A stretch of DNA of 64,000 nt from Streptomyces sp. NBC_01408 (lineage in GTDB: Bacteria; Actinomycetota; Actinomycetes; Streptomycetales; Streptomycetaceae), in the NCBI RefSeq assembly GCF_026340255.1, contig NZ_JAPEPJ010000001.1:1-64000 (forward strand), given 5' to 3'. Below, one piece after another: positions 25,477-37,989 of the stretch. Every line of letters starts with the position of its first letter. Position 1 is the first letter of the stretch. The position numbers and the translations under genes are program-made. The notes below the pieces were generated by a model, which searched no databases, was not told where the DNA came from, and saw only the letters and a program-made list of their open reading frames with translations.

Positions 25477-27066
25477 TCAGCCGAGGCTGACCGTACGCGC
25501 CGAGACCGCGCCGATCTCGGCGGAGATGTCCGCGAGGACTCCGCCCGGGACCTCGGCGTCGACGGTGAGCACCGCGAGGGCCTCGCCGTGCTCCTCCGCG
25601 CGGGCGACCTGCATGCCCGCGATGTTCAGGCCGGCCTCGCCGAGGAGCTGACCGACCTTGCCGACCACGCCGGGGCGGTCGGTGTAGCGCAGCACGACCA
25701 TGAAGTCGGCGAGCGCCAGGTCCACGTCGTACTCGCCGATGCCGACGATCTTCTGAAGGTGCTTCGGGCCCGCGAGCGTGCCGGAGACCGAGACCTCCTG
25801 ACCGTCCGACAGCGTGCCGCGGACGGTCACCACGTTGCGGTGGTCCGGGGACTCCGAGCTGGTGGTGAGGCGGACCTCGACACCGCGCTCCTGCGCGAAC
25901 AGCGGGGCGTTGACGTAGGAGACCGTCTCGTCGACGACGTCCTCGAAGACACCCTTGAGCGCGGAGAGTTCGAGCACCTTGACGTCGTGCTGGGTGATCT
26001 CGCCGCACACCTCCACGTCGAGGCGGACCGCGACCTCGCCCGCGAGGGCGGTGAAGATGCGGCCGAGCTTCTCGGCGAGCGGCAGGCCCGGACGGACGTC
26101 CTCGGCGATGACGCCGCCCTGGACGTTGACCGCGTCCGGCACCAGCTCACCGGCGAGCGCGAGGCGCACCGACTTGGCGACCGAGACACCGGCCTTCTCC
26201 TGGGCCTCGTCCGTGGACGCGCCGAGGTGCGGGGTGCAGACGACCTGGTCCAGCTCGAAGAGCGGGGAGTCCGTGCAGGGCTCCTTCGCGTACACGTCGA
26301 GACCGGCGCCGGCGACCCGGCCCTCCTTGATGGCCGAGTACAGCGCGGCCTCGTCGACGATCCCGCCGCGGGCGGCGTTGACGATGCGCACGGACGGCTT
26401 CACCTTGTGCAGGGCCTCGTCCCCGATGAGACCGAGGGTCTCGGGGGTCTTGGGCAGGTGCACGGTGATGAAGTCGGCGACCTCGAGGAGCTCGTCCAGC
26501 GTCAGCATCTTGACGCCCATCTGGGCGGCGCGCGCAGGCTGTACGTAGGGGTCGTAGGCGACGACCTTCATGCCGAAGGCCGACATGCGCTGGGCGACCA
26601 GGACGCCGATGCGGCCGAGGCCGACGACGCCGAGGGTCTTCTCGCTGAGCTCGACACCCGTGTACTTGTTCCGCTTCCACTCACCGTTCTTCAGGGCGGT
26701 GTTGGCCTGCGGGATGTTGCGGGCGGTCGCGACGAGCAGGCCGCAGGCGAGCTCGGCTGCGGTCACGATGTTCGAGGTCGGGGCGTTGACGACCATCACG
26801 CCGGCCTTGGTGGCGGCGGAGACGTCGACGTTGTCCAGACCGACACCGGCACGGGCCACGACGCGCAGCTTCTTGGCGACGGCGATGGCCTCGGCGTCGA
26901 CCTTGGTCGCGGAGCGGACGAGGATCGCGTCGGCGTCGACGATGGCGGGCAGCAGCTCGGCGCGGTCGGCGCCGTTGCAGTGCCGGATCTCGAAGTCCGG
27001 GCCGAGCGCCTCCACGGTGGCGGGCGACAGCTCTTCGGCGATGAGTACGACAGGTTTCGAGCTCAC
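25477..27066 (-). CDS. serA: D-3-phosphoglycerate dehydrogenase
   Basis: A 529-residue enzyme for the first step of serine synthesis. GTG 27066 has GAGGA five bases upstream. Residues about 45-310 hold the NAD-dependent 2-hydroxyacid dehydrogenase domain: RAGVGLDNVD, GLGRIGVLVAQRM nucleotide site, NAARGGIVDEAAL (catalytic Arg) and TPHLGASTDEAQ (catalytic His). About 320-450 is the intervening ASB domain, and the end (ADFMVVLRYTDRPGVVGKVG) is the serine-sensing ACT domain. This is the long actinobacterial form. It lies downstream of ilvC with a terminator-like stem between. Confidence 0.95.
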   Translation of the reverse strand: MSSKPVVLIAEELSPATVEALGPDFEIRHCNGADRAELLPAIVDADAILVRSATKVDAEAIAVAKKLRVVARAGVGLDNVDVSAATKAGVMVVNAPTSNIVTAAELACGLLVATARNIPQANTALKNGEWKRNKYTGVELSEKTLGVVGLGRIGVLVAQRMSAFGMKVVAYDPYVQPARAAQMGVKMLTLDELLEVADFITVHLPKTPETLGLIGDEALHKVKPSVRIVNAARGGIVDEAALYSAIKEGRVAGAGLDVYAKEPCTDSPLFELDQVVCTPHLGASTDEAQEKAGVSVAKSVRLALAGELVPDAVNVQGGVIAEDVRPGLPLAEKLGRIFTALAGEVAVRLDVEVCGEITQHDVKVLELSALKGVFEDVVDETVSYVNAPLFAQERGVEVRLTTSSESPDHRNVVTVRGTLSDGQEVSVSGTLAGPKHLQKIVGIGEYDVDLALADFMVVLRYTDRPGVVGKVGQLLGEAGLNIAGMQVARAEEHGEALAVLTVDAEVPGGVLADISAEIGAVSARTVSLG

Positions 27067-27318
27067 GTGGGTCCTCACAAGTCCAGTGCGGACGGCCGTC
27101 CCGACGGCCGCAGGCGGTGGAGGGGGTAGCCGCGTGGAAGACGCACGACACTGTGGGCCTGACGCGTATGTGTTGAGCAGTGTAGTGGCGCTGAGGGGCC
27201 GGATTTCCGCCTGTACGGAAGGATCACCCGTCCGTGGTTGGCCGGGGTGGACAAGGAACGCGCGGGGAGGGCCGGTTTCCCGGCTGCCCGGGCGGTCCCG
27301 GCCGTCCGGTGGAGGGCG

Positions 27319-27349
27319 GCGGGGCCGGGACGCACCGCCCCGGCCCCGC
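27319..27349 (-). terminator. terminator behind ilvC
   Basis: GCGGGGCCGGG (27319-27329) and CCCGGCCCCGC (27339-27349) form an 11-base stem with a nine-base loop, 12 bases after the ilvC stop. It separates the ilv operon from serA. Confidence 0.65.
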
Positions 27350-27360
27350 CCCGCACGAGA

Positions 27361-30922
<3,562 letters not shown>

Positions 30923-30980
30923 CGGCATTCTCTTCTCGAAGCTGAGGGTTTTACGAGGGTTCGACTCTGTGCCAGTGCAA

Positions 30981-31014
30981 CAAAAAACCCCTCGTGCCGG
31001 AGGCAAGCGAGGGG
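30981..31014 (-). terminator. attenuator terminator of the ilvBNC operon
   Basis: On the minus strand CCCCTCG (31014-31008) pairs with CGAGGGG (30994-30988), extended by TGCC/GGCA with a two-base bulge, and runs straight into TTTTTTG. It lies between the leader peptide and ilvB, the position of an attenuator. Confidence 0.85.
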
Positions 31015-31056
31015 AGCGCGTCGGGTGCGTTGAGCGGGGACATGCTGGCCCCAGCT

Positions 31057-31098
31057 TCAGCCGACGCGCTTTCCAAGTACGAGAATTCGGGTGCGCAT
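31057..31098 (-). CDS. ilvB leader peptide (13 residues)
   Basis: The frame ATG 31098 to TGA 31057 encodes [13 protein letters not shown]. The run ILVL plus a later Val makes five branched-chain codons in 13. The attenuator hairpin starts 43 bases after the stop. Leader peptides of this sequence type are known before ilvB in Streptomyces. When charged Ile/Leu/Val tRNAs are scarce, ribosome stalling should favour an anti-terminator fold. Confidence 0.85.
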   Translation of the reverse strand: MRTRILVLGKRVG

Positions 31099-31131
31099 GG
31101 CACTGACCCTCCCTCCGGCGTGAGGTTGATG

Positions 31132-34014
31132 TCAAGTAGGTGGGACGGGCGTCTCATTATGTGAGCCCCTACGGATGACCATCGAGCCACCGGTGGAGCC
31201 TCCGGCCAAGGCCGGCTGGCCTGCTCCACCCGGTACTGGGAACGTACCCCGCACCAGCGCCCGCCGCAGCCTGTACTCGTCAAGGGGGCCAGAAAATGCC
31301 GCTCCCTGCCCGTGGGTGCATCCCATCGCCCGCAGCGCCATGACCTGCTCCGGGAGGTCGACCCCGTCGGCCACCGACTGCATGCCGAGGTCGTTCGCGA
31401 TCCGCAACAGGCCTGCCGTGATCTTGTGGAGGCGGGCGGACTCGACGACCCCCTCCACCAGGCCCCGGTCGAGCTTGAGCATGTCGACCGGGAGGCGGCG
31501 CAGGGCGCTGATGGCCGCGTAGCCGCTGCCGAAACCGTCCAGGGCGATTGACACGCCCAGCCGGTGCAGGGCCGCGAGGCGGCGCTCCAGGTCCTCGAAG
31601 GGCACTCTGGGGTCGGAGACGGCCAGCTCGAGGATCAGGGCGCCGGAGGGCAGCCCGTGCCTGGTCAGCAGGGCTTCCACCGCGCCCACGGGCATGGCGC
31701 GGTCCAGGAGCCGCTGGGCGGTCATCCGCACGGCCACGGGTACGTCGTGCCCGGCCCGGTGCCGGTCGGCGGCCTCCTCCACGGCCTCCTCCAGCAGCCA
31801 GCGCCCCAGCTCGGCGGCGCGCGAGGCGTCCGCCCCCGCGGCGGCGGAGGCACCGCCCTCGCTGTACTCGGCGACCCGGAGGAACTCGGCGGGCGTGAAG
31901 AGGATCCCCTGGGCCGAACGCCAGCGGGCCTGCGCGACCACGGCCGAGATCTCCCCGGTGGCCAGCGAGACCACCGGCTGGTGCAGCAGGGCGAACTCTC
32001 CCTCGTGGAGGGCGGTCCGCAGCCGCCCCGCCAGCTCGGCCCTGCGGACCACCTCGGCCTGCATCTGCGGCGCGTACATCTCTACGCGGTCCTTGCCGCC
32101 CGCCTTGGCCCGGTACATCGCGAGATCCGCGTTGCGCATCAGGTCCGATGGGGTGATGCCGGGGTCGGCGAAGGCCACACCGATGCTGGCCGCGACCCGG
32201 ACCTCGCTGCCCGCGATCCGGTACGGCTGGGAGAGGGTGGTGCGCAGCCGGTCGGCGATCTCGTGCACCTGGTACTCGCGGGCGCTGCGGTCCCGGCTGC
32301 CGTCGCCCAGGATCAGCGCGGCGAACTCGTCACCGCCGAGGCGGGCCGCTGTGTCCCCGGCCCGGACGGAGTCCTGGAGCCGGCGCGCGGCCTCGATGAG
32401 CAGCTCGTCGCCGGCCTGGTGGCCGATGGTGTCGTTGACCGCCTTGAAGCCGTCGAGGTCGATGAAGAGCACGGCGGTGCTGTGGTCGCCCGCCCGGCGG
32501 CCGGTGAGGGCCTGGCGGACGCGGCGGGTGAACAGGGCCCGGTTGGGCAGGTCGGTCAGCGGATCGTGCTCGGCGCTGTGCTGGAGCTGCGCCTGGAGCC
32601 GGACCCGCTCGGTGACGTCCCGGCTGTTGAGGATGAGCCCGCCCTGGTGCCGGTTGACGGTGGACTCCACGTTGAGCCATTCGCCGCCGCCCGACTTGAA
32701 GCGGCACTCGATGCGGGTGGTGGGCTCCTCCGCGGGCGGCGCGGCGAGGAAGCGGCGTACCTCGTGGACCACGCGGCCGAGGTCGTCGGGGTGGATCAGG
32801 GTGGCGAGCTCGGTGCCGACCAGCTCCTCCGCCTCGCGCCCGTAGACCCCGGCGGCAGCGGGGCTGACGTAGCGCAGGGTGCCGGTGGGGGCGGCGATCA
32901 TGATCACATCGCTGGACCCCTGGACCAGGGAGCGGAAGTGGTTCTCCTTCTGGGCCAGTTCCTGGGTCAGGGCGATGTTGTCGAGGAGCATGATGCCCTG
33001 CCGGATGACGAGGGCGAGCACGACCGTGCAGCCGGTGAAGACGACCATCCGGTCGACCTTCCGGCCGTCGACGACGTTGTACAGAATGCCGAGGGTGCAG
33101 ACGGCGGCCGCGAGGTACGGGGTGAGGGCGGGCAGCGAGCCGGTGATGGGGCGGCTGTGCAGCCGCTCCCCACGCGGATGGACGGCCGGTTCCGGGCCCG
33201 GGTGCATGCGCCGGGCACCCCAGGGCGCGTAGGCCAGGAGCAGCGAGCCAGCGAACCAGCCCGCGTCGAGCAGCTGGCCGGACTGGTACCCGGCGCTCAG
33301 CAGGGGCGAGGTGAACAGGGCGTCGCTGAGCACGGTCAGAGCGAGCGCCGCGATGGCGGTGTTGACGGCGGAGCGGTTGGTCTCGGATCGCCGGAAGTGC
33401 AGGACCAGGACCATCGAGACGAGCGCGATGTCCAGCAGCGGGTAGGCGAGCGAGAGGGCGGCGCGCGGAACGCTGCCGGGGGCGCCGGACTGGGCGGTCT
33501 GCGCGGCGTGTGCGAGGGCCAGGCTCCAGGACAGGGTGAGCAGGGAGCCGCCGATGAGCCAGGAGTCGAGGCCCAGGCACACCCAGCCGGCTCGGGTGAC
33601 CGGCCGCTTCGCGAGGACGAGCAGGCCCACGATGGCGGGCGGTGCGAAGCAGAGGAAGGCGAAGTCGGCGACCGAGGGTTTGGGCACCTCCTCGCCGAGG
33701 ATCACCTCGTACCAGCCCCAGACCGCGTTGCCGCAGGCGCCCATGAGCGAGGAGAAGGCGAAGAGCAGCCATGCGGGGCGTTCGCGGCTGTCGATCGCCC
33801 GCGCGTAGGAGTAGCAGGAGACGGCGGCGAGCAGCCCTGCCGCGCTGAGTCCGAAGTCGCCCATGATCTCAGCGACTTCCTCCGACCCCCAGTTGAGGGC
33901 GGCGCCGACCGCGTACCCGCCGCTGACCACCGCGAGGAGCAGCTGCATCGCCAGGCTTCTGCCTCCGGCCGCGCCGGGCGGCCGGTTCAGGAGCGCCGCC
34001 CCCTGGGCACTCAC
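31132..34014 (-). CDS. membrane GGDEF protein with PAS and degenerate EAL domain (c-di-GMP signalling)
   Basis: About 960 residues from GTG 34014, chosen for AGGGGG four bases upstream; the frame could start at 34101 but without a ribosome site. Residues about 15-320 contain eight to ten membrane segments, then a PAS sensor (about 350-470), a GGDEF domain with intact [13 protein letters not shown], and an EAL-type domain. In the last, the EALxRW motif reads VAQARW and DDFGTGYSS reads [10 protein letters not shown], so phosphodiesterase activity is doubtful and diguanylate cyclase is the likely role. It resembles S. coelicolor SCO5511 (CdgE, from memory). A BldD-box-like site lies upstream. 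Confidence 0.85.
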   Translation of the reverse strand: MSAQGAALLNRPPGAAGGRSLAMQLLLAVVSGGYAVGAALNWGSEEVAEIMGDFGLSAAGLLAAVSCYSYARAIDSRERPAWLLFAFSSLMGACGNAVWGWYEVILGEEVPKPSVADFAFLCFAPPAIVGLLVLAKRPVTRAGWVCLGLDSWLIGGSLLTLSWSLALAHAAQTAQSGAPGSVPRAALSLAYPLLDIALVSMVLVLHFRRSETNRSAVNTAIAALALTVLSDALFTSPLLSAGYQSGQLLDAGWFAGSLLLAYAPWGARRMHPGPEPAVHPRGERLHSRPITGSLPALTPYLAAAVCTLGILYNVVDGRKVDRMVVFTGCTVVLALVIRQGIMLLDNIALTQELAQKENHFRSLVQGSSDVIMIAAPTGTLRYVSPAAAGVYGREAEELVGTELATLIHPDDLGRVVHEVRRFLAAPPAEEPTTRIECRFKSGGGEWLNVESTVNRHQGGLILNSRDVTERVRLQAQLQHSAEHDPLTDLPNRALFTRRVRQALTGRRAGDHSTAVLFIDLDGFKAVNDTIGHQAGDELLIEAARRLQDSVRAGDTAARLGGDEFAALILGDGSRDRSAREYQVHEIADRLRTTLSQPYRIAGSEVRVAASIGVAFADPGITPSDLMRNADLAMYRAKAGGKDRVEMYAPQMQAEVVRRAELAGRLRTALHEGEFALLHQPVVSLATGEISAVVAQARWRSAQGILFTPAEFLRVAEYSEGGASAAAGADASRAAELGRWLLEEAVEEAADRHRAGHDVPVAVRMTAQRLLDRAMPVGAVEALLTRHGLPSGALILELAVSDPRVPFEDLERRLAALHRLGVSIALDGFGSGYAAISALRRLPVDMLKLDRGLVEGVVESARLHKITAGLLRIANDLGMQSVADGVDLPEQVMALRAMGCTHGQGAAFSGPLDEYRLRRALVRGTFPVPGGAGQPALAGGSTGGSMVIRRGSHNETPVPPT

Positions 34015-34199
34015 CGGTCCCCCTCGCTGGCTGGTTCCGGCGCAGCCCAGTCCCGACACCGTCGCCTCCGGCGGCTCTGCCGCGTCGGATCCTTCGCCCA
34101 TTGGCCGTGCATCGCCCGTCGCCCCCCAAAGTGTCCGATCACTCCCCAGCGCCAGACGTTCGTGGCGCAGCCCCTTCTTCCGGACGATACACCACTTTC

Positions 34200-34214
34200 G
34201 TCACTCAGGGACAT
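34200..34214. promoter_or_regulatory. BldD-box-like site upstream of the GGDEF gene
   Basis: GTCACTCAGGGACAT matches the Streptomyces BldD consensus NTNACNCWGNGTNAN at every fixed position except one (A for T in the right half). It lies 186 bases before the chosen start of the c-di-GMP gene. BldD, the c-di-GMP-responsive repressor, is known to control several cdg genes. Confidence 0.5.
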
Positions 34215-34296
34215 ACCTTCTCTACTCTCCGTTACCACCTGGGGAGTTGCGGCGACTGCGTGCATTCGGGCGAATGCGGAGCGTACCCATCTTCGG

Positions 34297-35244
34297 TCAC
34301 TCGGCGATCAGTACGGTGTTCTCCATGGGTTCGCCGGCGGCGAACCGGGTCAGCTGGCGGGCCAGCAGGCGCTTGGCCCGTGGCTCGAACGCGCTGCTGC
34401 TCCCGCCCACATGAGGTGTGATCAGGACGTTCGGAGCGTGCCAGAGCGGGTGGCCGGCGGGGAGCGGTTCCGGGTCGGTGACGTCGAGCGCGGCGCGCAG
34501 CCGGCCGGACTCCACCTCCGCCAGCAGGGACTTGGTGTCGACCACGGGTCCCCGCGCGACGTTCACGAGCAGGGCGCCGTCCTTCATACGACTCAGGAAG
34601 CCGGCGCCTGCCAGTCCGCGGGTGTCTTCGGTGAGCGGGGTGGACAGGATCACCACATCGGCCCGCGGCAGGAGTCGGGGCAGGTCGGCGAGGGCGTGCA
34701 CCGCCCCGCGCGCGGTGGTGCGCGCCGACCGTGCGACCCTCGTGACGGGCCCGCACTCGAAGGGCACCAGCCGGTCCTCGATGGCGGCTCCGATCGATCC
34801 GTAGCCGACGATCAGGACGGACTTGTCGGCGAGGGCCTCGTAGAAGCCGCCGTGCCACTCCTCGCGGTCCTGTCCGCGGACCATGCCGGGGATGCCGCGC
34901 AGCGAGGCCAGCGTCAGGGCGAGGGCCAGTTCGGCGGTGCTGGCGGTGTGAACCCCGGCGGCGTTGCACAGCCGAACGCCGGGGCGCAGGTGGCCGAGGC
35001 CGCCGAGGACGTGGTCGATGCCGGCGGTGAGGGTCTGGACGACCTGGACGGCGGGCATCGCGGCCAGCGGCCGCACGGTGACCTCGGGGGACTTCATGTA
35101 GGGGGTCACGTAGAAGACGCAGTCGGCCGGATCGGCCGGGAAGTCCTCCTCGCCGTCCCACTGGCGGTACCGGAAGGAGTCGGGGAGGCCGTCGACCTCT
35201 TCGGCGGGGAAGGGGAGCCAGACGTCCGGGGTCTTTGCAGTCAT
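34297..35244 (-). CDS. D-isomer-specific 2-hydroxyacid dehydrogenase
   Basis: A 315-residue NAD(P)-dependent oxidoreductase. The nucleotide site is SVLIVGYGSIGAAIEDRLVPFE, the catalytic Arg is in LLVNVARGPVVDT, the Glu in DVTDPEPLP and the His in LITPHVGGSSSAF. It is closest in style to phosphoglycerate-dehydrogenase-like or glyoxylate/hydroxypyruvate reductases; the exact substrate is not readable. ATG 35244. It is divergent from an aldo/keto reductase gene by 73 bases, so the two redox enzymes may share control. Confidence 0.88.
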   Translation of the reverse strand: MTAKTPDVWLPFPAEEVDGLPDSFRYRQWDGEEDFPADPADCVFYVTPYMKSPEVTVRPLAAMPAVQVVQTLTAGIDHVLGGLGHLRPGVRLCNAAGVHTASTAELALALTLASLRGIPGMVRGQDREEWHGGFYEALADKSVLIVGYGSIGAAIEDRLVPFECGPVTRVARSARTTARGAVHALADLPRLLPRADVVILSTPLTEDTRGLAGAGFLSRMKDGALLVNVARGPVVDTKSLLAEVESGRLRAALDVTDPEPLPAGHPLWHAPNVLITPHVGGSSSAFEPRAKRLLARQLTRFAAGEPMENTVLIAE

Positions 35245-35317
35245 GATCCCGAGGCTATGCCAGGCCATCCGGATCAAGCCGTTAGTTTGGGGGCGGCAGC
35301 AGGAGGGGGACGCAGGG

Positions 35318-36325
35318 GTGGAGCGCAGGTCGATCGGGGCGGGGGCGCTGGCGGTGGGCGCCGTCGGGCTCGGCTGCATGCCGATGAGCTGGGGGTACGC
35401 GCCTTCGCGCAGGCGGGGCCACGAATCGCTGGCCGCGGTGCACGCGGCGCTGGACCTGGGGTCGAACCTCCTGGACACGGCCGATCTGTACGGGCCCTAC
35501 ACCAATGAGCTGCTGCTCGGCCGGGTGCTGCACGAGCGGCGCTCCGAGGCGTTCGTCTCGGCCAAGGTCGGGCTGCGGGCCGGCGACCAGCACGTGGTGG
35601 CCGACGGGCGGCCGGGGTACATACGGCGGGCCTGCGACGCCTCGCTGCGGCGGCTGCGGACGGACGTCATAGACCTCTACCAGCTGCACCGGGTCGATCC
35701 TGACGTGCCGGTGGAGGAGACCTGGGGTGCCATGGCCGAACTGGTGGGCGCGGGCAAGGTGCGGGCGCTCGGGTTCTGCGCGCTGGGCGCGGGTGCCGGA
35801 CCGGGTACGGGGCGGCGCGGGGACCTGGCGTACGGGACAACCGTGCGGCACCTGGAGCGGGCGCAGCAGGTGTTCCCGGTGAGCGCGGTGCAGGCGGAGC
35901 TGTCGGTGTGGTCGCCGCAGGCCGCCTGGCAGTTGCTGCCGTGGTGTGCGGCGCGGGGGGTGGGGTTCCTGGCGGCGATGCCGCTGGGCAGCGGGTTCCT
36001 GACCGGGACGCTCACGCCGGGTCAGGGCTTCGAGTCGCAGGACGTGCGGGCGCGGCACCCCCGGTTCACGGCGGATGCGATGGCGTCGAACCAGGTGCTG
36101 GTGGCGGGGCTGCGGCGGGTGGCGCTGGGGCACGGCCCCGAGGTCACGGCGGCGCAGGTGGCGCTGGCCTGGGTGCTGGCGCAGGGGCCGCAGGTGGTGC
36201 CGGTGCCGGGGGCCGACCGGGCGCACTGGGCGGCGGAGAACGCGCGGGCGGCCGAGGTGCGGCTGACGGCCGGGGACCTCGCCGAGATAGCCGCGCTCCC
36301 GGCGGCGGTGGGAGCCTGGGACTGA
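35318..36325 (+). CDS. aldo/keto reductase
   Basis: A 335-residue NADPH-dependent (alpha/beta)8-barrel reductase. The tetrad is visible in DLGSNLLDTADLYGPYTNE (Asp, Tyr), VSAKVG (Lys) and DLYQLHRVDPDVP (His). The YakC/AKR13-like motif LGCMPMSWGYAP occurs near the N-terminus, and VVPVPGADRAHWAAENA binds NADP. GTG 35318 was taken with AGGAGGGGGA upstream; the usual N-terminal strand is present. Physiological substrate unknown; general aldehyde detoxification is typical. Confidence 0.88.
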   Translation: MERRSIGAGALAVGAVGLGCMPMSWGYAPSRRRGHESLAAVHAALDLGSNLLDTADLYGPYTNELLLGRVLHERRSEAFVSAKVGLRAGDQHVVADGRPGYIRRACDASLRRLRTDVIDLYQLHRVDPDVPVEETWGAMAELVGAGKVRALGFCALGAGAGPGTGRRGDLAYGTTVRHLERAQQVFPVSAVQAELSVWSPQAAWQLLPWCAARGVGFLAAMPLGSGFLTGTLTPGQGFESQDVRARHPRFTADAMASNQVLVAGLRRVALGHGPEVTAAQVALAWVLAQGPQVVPVPGADRAHWAAENARAAEVRLTAGDLAEIAALPAAVGAWD

Positions 36326-36450
36326 CCCGGCCGGACGGGCCGGCCCCCACAACCACTCGATCGGGTGTACGAGTGACGGAACTTCGGGAACTGCCTCGGC
36401 TGTTGAGACAGATGAAGGGCACGATCGAAGGACCGGAAGGGAGCAGGGCG

Positions 36451-37767
36451 ATGCGATACGGACGGGTTTTCCGTGCGGGGTACGGGGCCGGGACGCTGGG
36501 AGCCGGGATGCCGGGGGCCGGGACGTCGGCGGCCGGGTTGTCCGGGCCGGGACGGTACGAGGACGTCGGTACGGGTACCGGTGCGGGGCGTCGGCGGGTG
36601 CTGGCGGCCGTCGCCCTGGCCGGGTGCGGCGCCCTGCTGGCGACGGGGTGCTCCCAGGCCGGCGGTGACGCGCTCCCCGGCAGCTCACCACCGGGTACGG
36701 CGTCCCCGGGGGCCGGGTCACCGGCCCCTTCGGGGAGTGCGTCCGCGTCTCCCGGGTCGGTCGTCCCGCCCGCCAAGGGCGCGGTGACGGTCACCGGCGA
36801 GGTGGCCAAGGGGCTGGAGTCGCCCTGGGGCGTGGCACCGCTGCCCGGAGGGGACCTGCTGGTGGCCTCCCGGGACAAAGGGACGATCAGCCGGGTCGCG
36901 GTGGGGTCGGGCGCGGTGACACAGATCGGCGAGGTGCCCGGCGTGGCCCCGGGCGGCGAGGGCGGGCTGATGGGCCTGGCCCTGTCCCCCACCTTCGCCT
37001 CGGACCGTCTGGTGTACGCGTACTTCACCACCGAGTCCGACAACCGCATCGCGCGGATGCGCTATGACGAGCAGAGACCTGCCGGACAGCAACTGGGCGC
37101 GCCCGACACGGTGTTCCGGGGCATTCCCAAGGGCCTCATCCACAACGGCGGCCGGATCGCCTTCGGCCCGGACCGGATGCTCTACGCGGGCACGGGCGAG
37201 ACCGGTGACACCGGGCTCGCGCAGGACAAGAAGTCGCTGGGCGGCAAGATCCTGCGCATGACCCCGGACGGGGACCCGGTCCACGGCAACCCGGAGGCGG
37301 ACTCCGTCGTCTACTCCTACGGGCACCGCAATGTGCAGGGGCTCGCCTGGGACAAGGACAAGCGGCTGTGGGCGGCCGAGTTCGGCCAGAAGGCCTGGGA
37401 CGAGCTGAATCTGATCGAGCCCGGCGGGAACTACGGCTGGCCGGAGGCCGAGGGGAAGGCGGGGAAGCCCGGCCTGCGGGACCCGGTGGCCGTGTGGAAG
37501 ACGGATGAGGCCTCGCCCAGCGGGATCGCCTGGGCCGAGGGATCGGTGTGGATGGCGGGTCTGAGGGGCGACCGGCTGTGGCGGATCCCGTTGGCGGGGA
37601 CCGAGCCGGTGGCGGAGCCGGAGGCCTTCCTGGAGGGGAAGTACGGCCGGCTGCGCACGGTGGTGGCCCTCGGCGGGGACAGATTGCTGCTGGTCACGAG
37701 CGAGACGGACGGACGCGGGTCGCCGGAACCGGGCGACGACAGGATCCTGACACTGACGGTGCGGTGA
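36451..37767 (+). CDS. PQQ-dependent sugar dehydrogenase-like lipoprotein
   Basis: A 438-residue exported lipoprotein. After an N-terminal Gly-rich stretch the signal is RRRVLAAVALAGCGALLATG with lipobox LATGC (Cys near residue 67), then a Ser/Pro/Gly linker. The beta-propeller of the soluble aldose sugar (glucose/sorbosone) dehydrogenase family follows: LESPWGVAPLPGGDLLVASR, GGEGGLMGLALSP, HNGGRIAFGPDRMLYAGTGETGD, YSYGHRNVQGLAWD and NYGWPEAEG. ATG 36451 has AAGGGAG eight bases upstream. It should act on the outer face of the membrane; whether PQQ or another cofactor is used is open. Confidence 0.87.
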   Translation: MRYGRVFRAGYGAGTLGAGMPGAGTSAAGLSGPGRYEDVGTGTGAGRRRVLAAVALAGCGALLATGCSQAGGDALPGSSPPGTASPGAGSPAPSGSASASPGSVVPPAKGAVTVTGEVAKGLESPWGVAPLPGGDLLVASRDKGTISRVAVGSGAVTQIGEVPGVAPGGEGGLMGLALSPTFASDRLVYAYFTTESDNRIARMRYDEQRPAGQQLGAPDTVFRGIPKGLIHNGGRIAFGPDRMLYAGTGETGDTGLAQDKKSLGGKILRMTPDGDPVHGNPEADSVVYSYGHRNVQGLAWDKDKRLWAAEFGQKAWDELNLIEPGGNYGWPEAEGKAGKPGLRDPVAVWKTDEASPSGIAWAEGSVWMAGLRGDRLWRIPLAGTEPVAEPEAFLEGKYGRLRTVVALGGDRLLLVTSETDGRGSPEPGDDRILTLTVR

Positions 37768-37800
37768 CCGGCGTGGCCCCGCTGGGGGGCGAAGGGTGCG

Positions 37801-37989
37801 GTGGGTGCGTTGTTCAACCTGATCGAGGAGCTTTTCAACCCGGGACGCAAGCACACGGACGAGGAGAAGAAGCGGCTGGAGTTGTCCCGGGTCGACCTGA
37901 ATGACGGGGACCCGGGACGGGGTCCGATAGACCTGGAGTCCGGCAAGGTGGTCATACGCGTGGACGAGCAGCCTCCGGACTCCGGCTGA
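37801..37989 (+). CDS. DUF6191-like small protein
   Basis: A 62-residue protein starting at GTG 37801 with GAAGG five bases upstream. It reads NLIEELFNPGRKHTDEEKKR in the N-terminal half and DPGRGPIDLESGKVVIRV in the C-terminal half, matching from memory a small Streptomyces family (DUF6191). Its last 38 bases overlap the tail of the convergent LuxR-family gene. Function unknown; charged, soluble, possibly a binding partner. Confidence 0.75.
   Translation: MGALFNLIEELFNPGRKHTDEEKKRLELSRVDLNDGDPGRGPIDLESGKVVIRVDEQPPDSG

Noticed and set aside
30923..31135. Extended N-terminus of IlvB up to 31135
   Set aside because: It would translate through the leader peptide and attenuator; family members start at [12 protein letters not shown].
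31112..31135. TTGACA at 31130-31135 as the ilvB promoter -35
   Set aside because: The hexamer is perfect, but no acceptable -10 lies 16-19 bases downstream (GGAGGG), and the transcript would start inside or right at the leader peptide ribosome site; left unassigned.
34296..34310. Second BldD-like sequence GTCACTCGGCGATCA
   Set aside because: Two consensus mismatches, and it lies at the end of the 2-hydroxyacid dehydrogenase coding sequence.
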